NCBI GenBank assembly: GCA_002092835.1
Contig: LVWL01000018.1
Coordinates: 124,001 to 188,000 of the forward strand
Reading direction: 5' to 3'
DNA: 64,000 bases
From: Campylobacter concisus
Lineage (GTDB): Bacteria > Campylobacterota > Campylobacteria > Campylobacterales > Campylobacteraceae
The stretch's first letter is position 1, and each line of letters begins with the position of its first letter. Of this stretch, positions 47,897 through 59,273 are shown piece after piece. Under the pieces are notes generated by a model, which did no database searches, was not told where the DNA came from, and worked only from the letters and a program-made list of their open reading frames with translations. The position numbers and the translations under genes were made by a program.

Positions 47897-48757
47897 ATGG
47901 CTAAAAAAGGTGGATTAGGGCGCGGACTTAGCGCGATACTTGAAGATGTAGAACAAGCCTACAGTAAAGAGATCGCAAATTTAAACGACTCTGAGATAGT
48001 CGAAGAGATAAATATAGATGAAATTTTACCAAACCCATACCAACCAAGAACGCATTTTGACGAAGAGGCCTTAAAAGAGCTAAGTGCCAGCATCAAAAGG
48101 CACGGACTAATACAACCAATAATAGTCATCAAAAAAGATGACGGCTATATGCTAATAGCTGGTGAGCGTAGATACCGCGCTACAAAGATGCTTGGAGCAA
48201 GCAAGATAAAGGCGATCATCGCTGATATCAAGTCTCAAAATTTAAGAGAGCTTGCGCTTATCGAAAACATACAACGTGAAAATTTAAATCCAATCGAACT
48301 TGCAAAGTCATATAAAGAGCTTATAAACGAGTATAAGATCACGCAAGATGGCCTAGCAAATATTATCCATAAGAGCAGAACTCAGATAACAAATACGATG
48401 AGACTTTTGCTACTTAGTGACTACACGCAAAAACTTTTACAAGAAGACAAGCTCACGCAAGGCCACGCTAAAGTCATCGTGGGGCTTAGCAGCGAAGAAG
48501 AAAGGATGGTTGTTGATACGATCATCGGCCAAAAACTAAGCGTCAGAGAGACAGAAGTCTTGGTAAAAAAGATAAAAAATAAAGAAGAAGTAAAAGAGCC
48601 AAAACCTCAAATTTCAGAAGAAATGAGCAAAAAATTATCAAATTTACAAGAAATTTTTAAAAATTTAAAGATAAAGACGAAAGTAAAATCTAAAAATTTA
48701 ATATTAGAATTTAGCGACATTTCGCAGGTAGAAGAATTTATCGCTAAGCTAAAATAG
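47897..48757 (+). CDS. parB: Chromosome-partitioning protein ParB
   Basis: 286 residues. N-terminal KGGLGRGLSAIL, the CTPase core with NPYQPR, HGLIQPI, AGERRYRA and ENIQRENLNPIELA, then a helix-turn-helix (TQDGLANIIHKSRTQITNTMRLL) and a C-terminal dimer domain. It binds parS sites near the origin. I did not see a parS consensus in the immediate gap, though sites may lie within genes. Cotranscribed with parA. Confidence 0.95.
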   Translation: MAKKGGLGRGLSAILEDVEQAYSKEIANLNDSEIVEEINIDEILPNPYQPRTHFDEEALKELSASIKRHGLIQPIIVIKKDDGYMLIAGERRYRATKMLGASKIKAIIADIKSQNLRELALIENIQRENLNPIELAKSYKELINEYKITQDGLANIIHKSRTQITNTMRLLLLSDYTQKLLQEDKLTQGHAKVIVGLSSEEERMVVDTIIGQKLSVRETEVLVKKIKNKEEVKEPKPQISEEMSKKLSNLQEIFKNLKIKTKVKSKNLILEFSDISQVEEFIAKLK

Positions 48758-48852
48758 AATTACAAATTTATTTTTATTTTTAGTAATTTATTGTAGAATC
48801 AGACTTTAATTTGAATATTAAATAAAACTTAATGATAAAATAAGGAGAGCGG

Positions 48853-49281
48853 ATGATAGAATTAAAAGTTGATGTGTCATTGATGCTTTTAACGGTTATC
48901 GTTTTTTGTGTCCTGATCGCCATTTTAAATTCATTGCTATATAAACCAATGCTCAAATTTATAGATGACAGAAATGCCTCTATAAAAAATGATGAAGAGA
49001 GCACGAGCAAAAACGCAAGTGACCTAAGCGTTCATGAAAAAGAGATCGAAGAGATCATACAAAACGCAAGAGCAGAGGCTAACAAAATAAGACAAGAGGC
49101 CTTAAATTTGGCAAGAGAAGAGTCTTTAAAAGAGGTTAATGCCGTAAAAAGTAGCCTAGAAGCTGACTACAACGAATTTCTAAACGCTCTAAGCTCTCAA
49201 AAAGATAGCCTAAAAGCAGATCTAGCAGCTAAACTACCAGAACTTAGGGCTGCTTTAAATGCTAAGCTCTCTAAAATTTAA
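48853..49281 (+). CDS. atpF': F0F1 ATP synthase subunit B'
   Basis: 142 residues: one N-terminal membrane helix (about 10-28), then a long charged coiled-coil (to about 115). It shares the N-MLKFIDDRNASIKND segment of b-type subunits. Together with the next gene it gives an asymmetric b/b' stator, as in other Epsilonproteobacteria and photosynthetic bacteria. AAGGAGAG ribosome site. Subunits a and c are not in this window. Confidence 0.88.
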   Translation: MIELKVDVSLMLLTVIVFCVLIAILNSLLYKPMLKFIDDRNASIKNDEESTSKNASDLSVHEKEIEEIIQNARAEANKIRQEALNLAREESLKEVNAVKSSLEADYNEFLNALSSQKDSLKADLAAKLPELRAALNAKLSKI

Positions 49282-49290
49282 AGGAAATTT

Positions 49291-49803
49291 ATGAAGATAA
49301 AAATTTTATTTTTTCTAGCACTTCCGTTTCTAGCCTATGCGAGTGAGCATGGTGGAGCAAACAACGACATAGTTGAGAGAACGCTAAACTTCTTACTTTT
49401 CTTTGCTATTTTGGTCTATTTTGTTGCTAAGCCACTTAAGGCTCTATATCAAAGCAGGATCGACAGGATCGCAAATAAGCTTGAAAGTATCCAGGAGAAA
49501 CTTCGTGACTCTAAAGCTAAAAAAGATGACGCTCTAAAGCGTGTCGAAGAGGCTAAACAAAATGCAAACGCTCTAATTGAAACTGCAAAAAAAGAGGCTG
49601 TAAATTTAGCTGCTAAAGTTAAAAAAGAGGCTCAAAACGATATCGCAAATATCGAAAAAGGTTACAAAGAGCAAAAAGAATTTGAAGAGCGCAAGATGAC
49701 AAAAGGCGTTGTAAATGAAATTTTGAGTGACATTTTCTCAAGCGATAGCCTAAAAGTCGATCAAAAAGAGCTTGTAAATATCATACTTAAAAAGGTTAGC
49801 TAA
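49291..49803 (+). CDS. atpF: F0F1 ATP synthase subunit B
   Basis: 170 residues. A signal-like first helix (MKIKILFFLALPFLAYASEHGG) precedes the usual b-subunit membrane helix (about 30-47, VERTLNFLLFFAILVYFVAKPL) and a long coiled-coil. The extra N-terminal hydrophobic segment is a feature of epsilonproteobacterial AtpF and may be cleaved. Stop and the atpH start overlap by one base. Confidence 0.9.
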   Translation: MKIKILFFLALPFLAYASEHGGANNDIVERTLNFLLFFAILVYFVAKPLKALYQSRIDRIANKLESIQEKLRDSKAKKDDALKRVEEAKQNANALIETAKKEAVNLAAKVKKEAQNDIANIEKGYKEQKEFEERKMTKGVVNEILSDIFSSDSLKVDQKELVNIILKKVS

Positions 49804-50333
49804 TGAATGAAGTAGTAGCCAAAAAATATGTTAAAGCGATCCTAAGCGATGTAAAGCCAGGTGAGCTAAACGCATTTATCGAAAATTTAGTTGAGCTAGC
49901 TGCCGCTTTTGGAAGCGATAAATTTAAGAGCATTATAAGCTTGCCAACTCTAAAAGCTGCAAAAAAGGCAGAATTTATACTTTCTTTAGTAAAAAATTCA
50001 GACGCCAAATTTGCAAATTTTATAAAGCTTCTTGGTGCAAACAAAAGACTAGAGCTTATCCCAGCGATCCTAAACGAGATGAAGATAGAGCAATCTTTGC
50101 TTGAAAATACATATCGCGGCGAGGTTATTGGAAATTTTGATCCAAGCGCTGAGCAACTAAAAGCTTTGGAAGAGAATTTCTCTAAGAAATTTGACTCTAA
50201 GATCAAGCTTGATGGTTCAAAGAGCGATTACAACGGCGTAAAAGTTGAGTTAGACGATTTAGGTGTCGAGGTAAATTTCTCGATCGACAGACTAAAAAGT
50301 CAAATGAGTGAATATATATTAAAAGCAATTTAA
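49803..50333 (+). CDS. atpH: ATP synthase delta subunit
   Basis: 176 residues with the six-helix N-domain ([27 protein letters not shown]) and C-terminal segment [23 protein letters not shown] resembling the G-V-x-V-D-x-R-L-x-L end of OSCP. Links the b stalk to the alpha subunits. ATG overlaps atpF; followed by atpA. Confidence 0.9.
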   Translation: MNEVVAKKYVKAILSDVKPGELNAFIENLVELAAAFGSDKFKSIISLPTLKAAKKAEFILSLVKNSDAKFANFIKLLGANKRLELIPAILNEMKIEQSLLENTYRGEVIGNFDPSAEQLKALEENFSKKFDSKIKLDGSKSDYNGVKVELDDLGVEVNFSIDRLKSQMSEYILKAI

Positions 50334-50347
50334 AAAGGAGTGAAAGC

Positions 50348-51865
50348 GTGAGTGCAAAAATTAAAGCTGACGAAATTAGCACGATAATCAAAGAGCGTAT
50401 TGAAAATTTTGATTTAAGTGTTGATGTAGAAGAGACTGGTAAAGTCATCTCAGTCGCTGATGGCGTTGCTAACGTTTATGGTTTGAAAAACGTTATGGCT
50501 GGCGAGATGGTTGAATTTGAAAGCGGCGAAAAGGGTATGGCTCTTAACCTTGAAGAGAGCAGTGTTGGTATAGTTATCCTTGGAAAAACTAGTGGCATTA
50601 CAGAAGGAAGCTCTGTAAAAAGACTTAAAAAACTTCTACGTGTTCCAGTTGGTGACGCATTGATCGGCCGTGTTGTAAATTCACTTGGTGAGCCAATCGA
50701 CGCAAAAGGACCAATCGAAGCTACTGAATCTCGCTTCGTCGAAGAAAAAGCAAAAGGTATAATGGCTAGAAAGAGCGTTCATGAGCCACTTCAAACAGGT
50801 ATCAAAGCTATCGACTCACTTGTGCCAATCGGCAGAGGTCAAAGAGAGCTAATCATCGGCGACCGCCAAACTGGTAAAACAACAGTTGCGATAGATACTA
50901 TCATCAACCAAAAAGGTCAAGATGTCATTTGTATCTACGTAGCTATCGGTCAAAAACAATCAACCGTTGCTCAAGTCGTTAAAAAACTTGAAGAGTACGG
51001 TGCTATGGACTACACGATAGTTGTAAATGCTGGTGCTGGCGATGCAGCTGCGCTTCAATACCTTGCTCCATATGCTGGCGTAACAATGGGTGAATATTTT
51101 AGAGACAACTCTCGCCATGCGCTAATCATCTATGATGACTTATCAAAACACGCGGTTGCTTACCGTGAAATGTCTTTGATCCTAAGAAGACCACCAGGTC
51201 GTGAAGCTTATCCAGGCGACGTTTTCTACCTTCACTCAAGACTTCTAGAAAGAGCAAGTAAGCTAAATGATGCACTAGGTGCGGGATCTTTAACGGCTCT
51301 ACCTATTATCGAGACTCAAGCGGGCGACGTTTCAGCTTATATCCCAACAAATGTTATTTCTATTACAGATGGTCAAATTTTCCTTGAGAGTGACCTATTT
51401 AACTCAGGTATCCGTCCAGCGATCAACGTTGGTCTTTCTGTATCTCGTGTTGGTGGTGCGGCTCAAATAAAAGCTATTAAACAAGTTTCTGGTACACTAA
51501 GACTAGACCTTGCTCAATACCGCGAACTACAAGCGTTTGCTCAATTTGCAAGCGACCTTGACGAGAGTTCGAGAAAACAACTAGAGCGTGGTCAAAAGAT
51601 GGTTGAAGTACTAAAACAACCTCCATATTCTCCACTTCCAGTTGAGAATCAAGTAGTTATCATATTTGCTGGTGCTAAGGGTTATTTAGATGATGTTGCA
51701 ACTGCAAATGTAACAAAATTTGAGGCTGAGCTATATCCATATATTGAGGCAAAATACCCTGAAATTTTTGAGCAAATCAGAACTAAAAAGGTTCTTGATA
51801 AAGAAGTAGAAGAAATTTTACATAAAGCGTTGAAAGATTTTAAAGCGACTTTTGCTGCTAACTAG
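50348..51865 (+). CDS. atpA: ATP synthase alpha subunit
   Basis: 505 residues. Walker A GDRQTGKT near 171, [11 protein letters not shown] near 260, [24 protein letters not shown] near 285, and the C-terminal helical domain. Non-catalytic nucleotide-binding subunit of F1. GTG start at 50348 behind AAAAAGGAG. Expressed with the whole atp block. Confidence 0.98.
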   Translation: MSAKIKADEISTIIKERIENFDLSVDVEETGKVISVADGVANVYGLKNVMAGEMVEFESGEKGMALNLEESSVGIVILGKTSGITEGSSVKRLKKLLRVPVGDALIGRVVNSLGEPIDAKGPIEATESRFVEEKAKGIMARKSVHEPLQTGIKAIDSLVPIGRGQRELIIGDRQTGKTTVAIDTIINQKGQDVICIYVAIGQKQSTVAQVVKKLEEYGAMDYTIVVNAGAGDAAALQYLAPYAGVTMGEYFRDNSRHALIIYDDLSKHAVAYREMSLILRRPPGREAYPGDVFYLHSRLLERASKLNDALGAGSLTALPIIETQAGDVSAYIPTNVISITDGQIFLESDLFNSGIRPAINVGLSVSRVGGAAQIKAIKQVSGTLRLDLAQYRELQAFAQFASDLDESSRKQLERGQKMVEVLKQPPYSPLPVENQVVIIFAGAKGYLDDVATANVTKFEAELYPYIEAKYPEIFEQIRTKKVLDKEVEEILHKALKDFKATFAAN

Positions 51866-51874
51866 GGCTAAGAT

Positions 51875-52762
51875 ATGTCAAATTTAAAAGATATAAAACG
51901 AAAGATTAAGAGCGTCCAGAATACTCAAAAGACGACACGTGCGATGAAGCTTGTTTCTACAGCAAAGCTTCGCAAAGCTGAAGAGGCTGCTCGCTACTCT
52001 AGAGTTTACGCTCTTAAGATCAATGAGGTTTTATCAGAGATAGCTTATAAGATCAATCAATATGCTTCAGTTATGACTGAGAGTAAATTTTTTAACACAA
52101 CAAAGAGTGTAGAAAAGGTTGATATTATATTTGTTACCGCTGATAAAGGGCTTTGCGGTGGCTTTAATGTCCAAACTATAAAGACAGTTAGGCGCATGAT
52201 TGATGAGCTAAAAGCCAAAAAGATCAAAGTTAGACTAAGAGCTGTTGGTAAAAAAGGCATTGAATTTTTCAATTTCCAAGGCGTTGAACTACTTGAGACT
52301 TATGTCGGAGCTAGCTCTTCTCCTACATATGAAAAAGCTCAAAAGATCATAAAAGACGCTATTGATGATTTTACAAACGGCATAACAGATAAGGTTGTGC
52401 TAATACACAATGGCTATAAAAATATGATTTCTCAAGAGATTAGAGTAAATGATATTGTGCCTATTGAGCCGTCTAAGATAGTTGCGGTTGAGACAAATTC
52501 TTTGATGGAATTTGAGCCAGAGGACAACTATACTAAGATTATGGATGAATTGCTCAATAAATATTTTGAGTATAGTATGTATTATGCTTTAGTTGACTCT
52601 TTGGCGGCTGAGCACAGCGCTAGAATGCAAGCTATGGATAATGCAACAAACAATGCTAAACAACGCGTCAAACAGTTAAATCTTGCTTACAACAAAGCAA
52701 GACAAGAGTCTATTACCACTGAACTTATCGAGATCATCAGTGGTGTTGAATCAATGAAATAA
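51875..52762 (+). CDS. atpG: ATP synthase gamma subunit
   Basis: 295 residues: N-terminal helix [33 protein letters not shown], Rossmann-like core with [10 protein letters not shown], and C-terminal helix [17 protein letters not shown]. It is the central rotor of F1. Ten bases after atpA, 11 before atpD. Confidence 0.97.
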   Translation: MSNLKDIKRKIKSVQNTQKTTRAMKLVSTAKLRKAEEAARYSRVYALKINEVLSEIAYKINQYASVMTESKFFNTTKSVEKVDIIFVTADKGLCGGFNVQTIKTVRRMIDELKAKKIKVRLRAVGKKGIEFFNFQGVELLETYVGASSSPTYEKAQKIIKDAIDDFTNGITDKVVLIHNGYKNMISQEIRVNDIVPIEPSKIVAVETNSLMEFEPEDNYTKIMDELLNKYFEYSMYYALVDSLAAEHSARMQAMDNATNNAKQRVKQLNLAYNKARQESITTELIEIISGVESMK

Positions 52763-52773
52763 AAGGAGTATGA

Positions 52774-54171
<1,398 letters not shown>

Positions 54172-54189
54172 ATTTAAAAAGGAAGCGTA

Positions 54190-54579
54190 ATGGATAAATT
54201 ACATTTAGAAATCGTAACTCCTCAAGGTCAGATATTTAATGATGACGTGAGTAGTGTAGTGCTTCCAGGTAGTGAGGGTGAGTTTGGTGTTTTACCAAAC
54301 CACGCCTCATTAATATCTCTTTTAAAAGCAGGTATTATAGATATAGAAGATAAGCATAAAAAGCATGATGTAGTTGCTATTAACTGGGGCTATGCAAAGA
54401 TCGATGAGGGCAAAGTAGTTATATTAGCTGACGGTGCGGTCTATGTTTCTGGCAATAGTGAAAGTGAACTTGCAAATTCATTAGAAGCTGCTAGAAATTT
54501 GATAGAGAGTATGAGCAGTGATACAAATGCTTTTGCAGCAACTATATCAAAAATGGAAAATGTAGTGAGAGCAAGATAA
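54190..54579 (+). CDS. atpC: ATP synthase epsilon subunit
   Basis: 129 residues: beta-sandwich domain with LEIVTPQGQIF, VLPGSEGEFGVLPNHASLIS near 25-44 and a C-terminal helical hairpin. It modulates ATP hydrolysis. The next gene (TolQ) starts right after the stop, so the atp and tol blocks are probably one transcription unit. Confidence 0.95.
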   Translation: MDKLHLEIVTPQGQIFNDDVSSVVLPGSEGEFGVLPNHASLISLLKAGIIDIEDKHKKHDVVAINWGYAKIDEGKVVILADGAVYVSGNSESELANSLEAARNLIESMSSDTNAFAATISKMENVVRAR

Positions 54580-55164
54580 GTGGGCGGAATAGATATATTT
54601 TTAAATTACATTCAAAGAAGTAGTTTTATTACAATTATAGTTTTAACTTGGTTGTCAATATATTTTATAGTTAGTTTTACAATTCTTTTTTCAAGAATGG
54701 CTGGCATAGGGGCTTGGCAAAAACGCGAGCAAAATGCGCTTGAAGCACTACTTATGGGCGCTAAAAATATACCAAACGACTCATCTTTAAAGAAATGTGC
54801 AAGCGGTAGAATTTCGAAAGAAAAGCTAAATGTTTGCATAAGCATTGCTGAAAAAAATGCTACAAGTGGGCTTACGTGGCTTAGTGTAATAGCTTCTACT
54901 TCTCCATTTATCGGTCTTTTTGGAACAGTCGTATCTATTTTGGAGACATTTTCACAGCTTGGAAATAGTGGAGGTTCATCACTTGGTATTATCGCTCCAG
55001 CTATTTCAGAGGCACTTGTTGCAACTGGTTGTGGAATTTTTGTTGCCATCCCAGCATATACATTCAACTTAATCATAAAAAGAAAAGCTTATGAATTAAT
55101 GAGTGTTATTGAGCGTCAGGCTGATGTAATGATAGCACTTAAAAAAGATGATGAGATACTATAA
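54580..55164 (+). CDS. tolQ: TolQ/ExbB-like proton channel of the Tol-Pal system
   Basis: 194 residues with three membrane helices (about 14-36, 108-128, 142-165). The core reads SPFIGLFGTVVSILETFSQLG and APAISEALVATGCGIFVAIPAY, typical of TolQ. GTG start directly after atpC. With TolR it uses the proton gradient to move TolA. Assigned to Tol rather than Exb by its neighbours. Confidence 0.9.
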   Translation: MGGIDIFLNYIQRSSFITIIVLTWLSIYFIVSFTILFSRMAGIGAWQKREQNALEALLMGAKNIPNDSSLKKCASGRISKEKLNVCISIAEKNATSGLTWLSVIASTSPFIGLFGTVVSILETFSQLGNSGGSSLGIIAPAISEALVATGCGIFVAIPAYTFNLIIKRKAYELMSVIERQADVMIALKKDDEIL

Positions 55165-55563
55165 ATGGCCGTTAAATTTACCGATGAGACACCAGAGCTA
55201 AATATAACTCCTCTTGTTGATATTATGCTTGTTTTACTAGCCATTTTAATGGTTACTATGCCAACCATAACATATCAAGAGGATATTACTCTTCCGGATG
55301 GTTCAAAGGCAAAAACATCTACGTCTAAACAAAAAGATCTTATAGTGTCTATAAATGCACAAGGACAAGTTAGAATAGATCAAAGTACAATGAGCCTTGC
55401 TGAACTTCCAGATAACATTGCACTAATGAGTGCAAAATATGACAAAACCTCGCCTATATACATAAAGGCTGATAAAAATTTAAAATACGATGATGTTATG
55501 TTTGTATTAAAGACTTTAAAAGGTGCTGGTTTTAATAAAGTAGCTTTAGAGACAAACGGTTAA
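55165..55563 (+). CDS. tolR: TolR/ExbD-like protein
   Basis: 132 residues: N-terminal helix with the proton-pathway Asp in [17 protein letters not shown] (D near 17) and a periplasmic domain ending in LKGAGFNKVALETNG. Pairs with TolQ. ATG 55165 immediately follows the TolQ stop and precedes TolA by one base. Confidence 0.9.
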   Translation: MAVKFTDETPELNITPLVDIMLVLLAILMVTMPTITYQEDITLPDGSKAKTSTSKQKDLIVSINAQGQVRIDQSTMSLAELPDNIALMSAKYDKTSPIYIKADKNLKYDDVMFVLKTLKGAGFNKVALETNG

Positions 55564-55564
55564 G

Positions 55565-56500
55565 ATGCCTAATAAAGTTAAATTTCCAACGCTTAGTTCG
55601 TTTTTTGTAGCGTTTTGCATTTACATTATCATTGTGCTTGCTTTGTTTATAAAGCTTACTTTTTTTAGCGAACCTCCTAAAAAATATACTGATGACAAAG
55701 ATGCTATTATGGACGTAGTTATGGTTGATAGAGAAGTCGATCAAACCATAAAAGCGCCAAAACAAGCAAAAGAGGTCGTAAAAGAGACAAAACCAGAACC
55801 TAAAAAAGAGTCAGAAGAAGACAAACAAGAGACTACAAATAAACCTGTTGTGCCAGATGAGCCATTACCAACCCCAAGCTTGCCAACTCCTCCAAAAGAA
55901 GAGCCAAAACCTGAGCCTAAAAAACCAGAACCAAAGCCTGAAATCCCAAAACCTAGTGAAGAGCCTAAAGAGGATGTCAAACCAGAGCCTAAACCTACGC
56001 CAAAGCCAGTTGAAAAGCCAAAACCAAAAGAGCCAAATATAAAAGATCTCTTTAGTGACATAGACTCGACTAAGCTTAAAAAAGACGATGGTATAAAAAA
56101 GGCTGAGAATAAAGTACAAAGCCGCAAAAAAAGCGAGGCTTCTAGCTCAAAAGCTGCAAAAGAGGCTAGCGACATCATCAAGAGCTTAAAGATAGATCAA
56201 AACCCAACAGCTCCAAAGTCACAAATGACTGGCACGTATGATCCATTGATGGGAGCCATAACAAAGCAAATTCAAAGAAGATGGCAAAGCTATAAAGCTG
56301 ACTCTGCAAATCTTGCCAAAGTAAAAGTTATGATAGATCAGAGTGGAAATTTCAACTATGAAATTTTAGAGCTATCATATAATGAAGAGTTTAATGCAAA
56401 GGTTAGAGAGTGTCTGGAAAAGCTTACTGCAGAGAAATTTCCATTTAATCCAGACAAAAGTACTACTTTTAATTTAAATTTAGAAGATAAAATAAACTAA
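55565..56500 (+). CDS. tolA: TolA-like energy transducer, Pro/Glu/Lys-rich
   Basis: 311 residues. N-terminal membrane anchor (about 10-33), then a stretch (about 60-160) built of P-K-P-E-P repeats rather than the Ala-rich helix of E. coli TolA, a charged helical part, and a C-terminal TonB/TolA domain (TGTYDPLMGAITKQIQRRWQSY near 220, then VRECLEKLTAEKFPF). It links the inner-membrane motor to TolB-Pal. The spacer looks like that of the TonB at 37,119 but is a different gene. Confidence 0.85.
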   Translation: MPNKVKFPTLSSFFVAFCIYIIIVLALFIKLTFFSEPPKKYTDDKDAIMDVVMVDREVDQTIKAPKQAKEVVKETKPEPKKESEEDKQETTNKPVVPDEPLPTPSLPTPPKEEPKPEPKKPEPKPEIPKPSEEPKEDVKPEPKPTPKPVEKPKPKEPNIKDLFSDIDSTKLKKDDGIKKAENKVQSRKKSEASSSKAAKEASDIIKSLKIDQNPTAPKSQMTGTYDPLMGAITKQIQRRWQSYKADSANLAKVKVMIDQSGNFNYEILELSYNEEFNAKVRECLEKLTAEKFPFNPDKSTTFNLNLEDKIN

Positions 56501-56524
56501 AATTTATAAATTTACGGAGTAGAG

Positions 56525-57781
56525 ATGAAGAAAATTCTTCTTTTTTTGTGCGTTGCTCTAGGGCTTTATGCTGCTGATGCAACCATATCTGTTATCAACC
56601 AAGGTGTTGCTTTGCCAAAGATAGCTTTGCAAGATGCAACTACAGCTGTTAGTGATGCTGGCTTTAAAGATAAATTCTTTAAGATCATGCTAGGCGACTT
56701 GAAAGTTAGCTCAGACTTTGAGGTTATCGAAGATCACGTGCCTTCAACCTATGAGGGAACAGCAGCTACAAATACAATGAGCGACAAAGGTGTTGAGCTT
56801 ATCTTTAGATATGCTCTTGAAGGTTCTATGGGCTCACCTCTTACTTTAATAGTAAAACTCATTGATGCAAAGACTGCAACTACAAGGTATGAGAGAGTAT
56901 ATAACATGCCTGATGGTGCAAAGTACCCATTTTTGGCACACAAAAGTATTGTTGAGCTAACAAATGAGCTAAATTTACCACCAGTTGGCTGGATGGAGAA
57001 ATTTATCATCCTAGCAAAATACACTTCGGCTCGCCAAAGTTCTATTATAGTGGCTGATTACACACTTACATATCAAAAGACAATCGTAAGCGGTGGTCTA
57101 AACATCTTCCCTAAATGGGCAGGCGCTGATCAAAGTAAATTTTACTATACATCTTATGTGAATAACAAACCAACTTTGTTTAGATATGACCTAAATTCAG
57201 GCACAAAAACAAAGATAATAGATAGTATGGGTATGCTTATAGCATCTGATGTTAGCAAAGATGGAAGTAAAATTCTATTAACTATGGCTCCAAAAGATCA
57301 ACCAGATATTTTCATCTATAATACAGGTAGCAAAAAATTAACTCAGATCACAAACTATCCAGGCATTGATGTAAATGGAAATTTTGTAGATAATGACAGC
57401 AGAATAGTTTTTGTCTCAGATAGACTTGGATATCCAAACATCTTTGCAACACCTGCAACTTCAGGCGGAAGCGTTGAGCAAATGGTATTTCATGGTAAAA
57501 ACAACAACTCAGTAAGTACTTTTGAAAACTATGTAGTTTATTCAAGTAGAGAGGCTAGTGGTGGCTTTAATATCTATCTAATCTCAACTCAAACAGATTT
57601 TATTCGCCAGCTTACAGCAAATGGTAAAAATAACTATCCAAGATTTTCAAGCGATGGTCAAAGTGTCGTTTTTATCAAAGAACTTGGCGGTCAAAGCTCG
57701 CTTGGCGTTGTTAGATTAAATGAGAACAGAAGTTTCCAATTTCCACTAAAAGTAGGTAAAATTCAATCTATTGATTGGTAA
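56525..57781 (+). CDS. tolB: Tol-Pal system beta-propeller protein TolB
   Basis: 418 residues with a signal peptide (MKKILLFLCVALGLYA). An N-terminal alpha/beta domain precedes a six-bladed propeller with repeats such as FPKWAGADQSKFYYTSY, ASDVSKDGSKILLT, VDNDSRIVFVSDRLGYPNIF and YPRFSSDGQSVVFI. It is periplasmic and binds Pal. Located in the canonical place between tolA and pal. Confidence 0.95.
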   Translation: MKKILLFLCVALGLYAADATISVINQGVALPKIALQDATTAVSDAGFKDKFFKIMLGDLKVSSDFEVIEDHVPSTYEGTAATNTMSDKGVELIFRYALEGSMGSPLTLIVKLIDAKTATTRYERVYNMPDGAKYPFLAHKSIVELTNELNLPPVGWMEKFIILAKYTSARQSSIIVADYTLTYQKTIVSGGLNIFPKWAGADQSKFYYTSYVNNKPTLFRYDLNSGTKTKIIDSMGMLIASDVSKDGSKILLTMAPKDQPDIFIYNTGSKKLTQITNYPGIDVNGNFVDNDSRIVFVSDRLGYPNIFATPATSGGSVEQMVFHGKNNNSVSTFENYVVYSSREASGGFNIYLISTQTDFIRQLTANGKNNYPRFSSDGQSVVFIKELGGQSSLGVVRLNENRSFQFPLKVGKIQSIDW

Positions 57782-57809
57782 TATTCTGGTAATATTTAAA
57801 AAAATATGT

Positions 57810-57815
57810 TATAAT
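57810..57815 (+). promoter_or_regulatory. Extended -10 box for pal
   Basis: TGTTATAAT (TATAAT at 57810-57815) lies 30 bases before the pal start, suggesting extra transcription of the abundant lipoprotein beyond read-through from tolB. Confidence 0.55.
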
Positions 57816-57844
57816 TCTACCAAATTTTTCAAAAAGGATAAGGA

Positions 57845-58351
57845 ATGAAAAAAGTAGTTCTAGCAAGTGTTGCAGTTGCAACTTTATTGTTGAGCGGTTG
57901 TAGCTCTAAAAACCCTGAAGTTGATATGAATGCAAATTCAAATCAATCTGCAGATAACTCAGGTAGTATGAGTGATGCTGATAGATTAGCAGCTCTTATC
58001 GCTAACATCGAGAGTCAAGTTAAAAGTGTATACTTTGACTTTGATAAATTTAATATCAAAGCTGATCAACAAGGTGTTGTTAGCTCAAATGCATCAGTAT
58101 TTAACCAAGCTGACGCTCAAGCTCTTTCTATAAAAGTAGAAGGTAACTGCGATGAGTGGGGTACAGATGAGTATAACTATGCTCTTGGTTTAAAACGTGC
58201 TAAAAGTGCTAAAGATGCTCTTGTAAGAAATGGCGTTAGTGCTGATAGAATCGCTGTAGTTAGTTTTGGAGAAAGCAATCCAGTTTGTACAGATAAAACA
58301 AAAGCTTGCGATGCTCAAAATAGACGTGCAGATTTTAAAGTACTTCCGTAA
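57845..58351 (+). CDS. pal: Peptidoglycan-associated lipoprotein Pal (Omp18)
   Basis: 168 residues. Lipoprotein signal ends LLLSGC with Cys19; the OmpA-like domain has VYFDFDKFNIKADQQ near 58, NCDEWGTDEYNYALGLKRA near 98 and NRRADFKVL at the end, which are the peptidoglycan-binding residues. It anchors the outer membrane to the wall. AAGGATAAGG site before ATG. Confidence 0.95.
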   Translation: MKKVVLASVAVATLLLSGCSSKNPEVDMNANSNQSADNSGSMSDADRLAALIANIESQVKSVYFDFDKFNIKADQQGVVSSNASVFNQADAQALSIKVEGNCDEWGTDEYNYALGLKRAKSAKDALVRNGVSADRIAVVSFGESNPVCTDKTKACDAQNRRADFKVLP

Positions 58352-58368
58352 TTTATAATTAAATAATA

Positions 58369-59211
58369 ATGAACAAAAAAATAATTGTAGTGGCTCTGAT
58401 TGGAGCCACTATCTCCATTACCTCTGGCCAAGAGATTTCAGCTTTTGATGCAGGCAATATGGATAGTGCGAATCCATATGGTCTAACTGATAATGAAAAA
58501 GTTACCTTAAATAATAAGCGAAGCGTTCAAAACATTGAAGAGAATATGAATAATGTTTTAGAACAACTTCAAGGTTTGCAAAGCTTGATTGAGAGCATGA
58601 GTGCTAGAATGAATAAGCTTGAGCAAAGAATAAATGATATAGAGACGAAGGTAAATGGTGGCATAAGTGATTCTGGTGTAAGTTTGACATCATTGAAGGC
58701 TTATGTTGATGAAACTAGAGATATACAAGACAAAAACTACAAAAATATTACTGCTGCCTTAAATAAATTAGGTGCAATAATGGATAAAAATGCTGCTCAA
58801 CCAAAGCAAAATGCAAATCCAAAACAACAAAGTAAGCCAACTTCAAATTTTAGTGGAAAAAGCGATAAAGATATTTTGGCTGATGGCATTAAACTTCTAA
58901 ATTCTGGCAATAGCACAGAAGCAGCTGAATATTTTGAATATTTAAATAAAAAAGGCTATAAAACTGGTGTAACAAATTATTATTTAGGTGAAGTTGCTTA
59001 CAGTCAAAAATCATACAGTACAGCTATACAATACTATAAAAAAAGCATACAGAACGAAGATAAGGCTGACTATACACCAAAACTTCTATATCACACAGCT
59101 ATAAGCTTTGATAAGATAGGTGACACGCAAAGTGCAAATAGATTTTATAAGGCTTTAAAAGTCGGTTATCCAGATAGTAAAGAAGCCAAAGCCTCTCCCA
59201 ATAGAAACTAA
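58369..59211 (+). CDS. cpoB: Tol-Pal-associated CpoB/YbgF-like protein
   Basis: 280 residues. Signal peptide at the N-terminus, coiled-coil with heptads about 50-100 (NIEENMNNVLEQLQGLQSLI, MSARMNKLEQRI), a Gln/Asn/Pro linker (PKQNANPKQQSKPT), and two or three TPR units (about 165-270, AAEYFEYLNKKGYKTG, AYSQKSYSTAIQYYKK). It coordinates wall synthesis with outer-membrane constriction in E. coli. Position after pal supports the call. Confidence 0.85.
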   Translation: MNKKIIVVALIGATISITSGQEISAFDAGNMDSANPYGLTDNEKVTLNNKRSVQNIEENMNNVLEQLQGLQSLIESMSARMNKLEQRINDIETKVNGGISDSGVSLTSLKAYVDETRDIQDKNYKNITAALNKLGAIMDKNAAQPKQNANPKQQSKPTSNFSGKSDKDILADGIKLLNSGNSTEAAEYFEYLNKKGYKTGVTNYYLGEVAYSQKSYSTAIQYYKKSIQNEDKADYTPKLLYHTAISFDKIGDTQSANRFYKALKVGYPDSKEAKASPNRN

Positions 59212-59229
59212 ATTTTAATCTTTTTTAGA

Positions 59230-59235
59230 TATAAT
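59230..59235 (+). promoter_or_regulatory. -10 box for slyD
   Basis: TATAAT 39 bases before the GTG start; GGAG ribosome site near 59261-59265. Confidence 0.5.
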
Positions 59236-59273
59236 CCCACATTAATCAAAAAACCAAATCTAAGGAGATTATT

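Noticed and set aside
55741-56181. 146-codon open frame antisense to tolA
   Set aside because: Arises from the Pro/Lys/Glu-rich repeat codons of tolA; low-complexity translation (Gly/Phe/Ser-rich) with no start signals.
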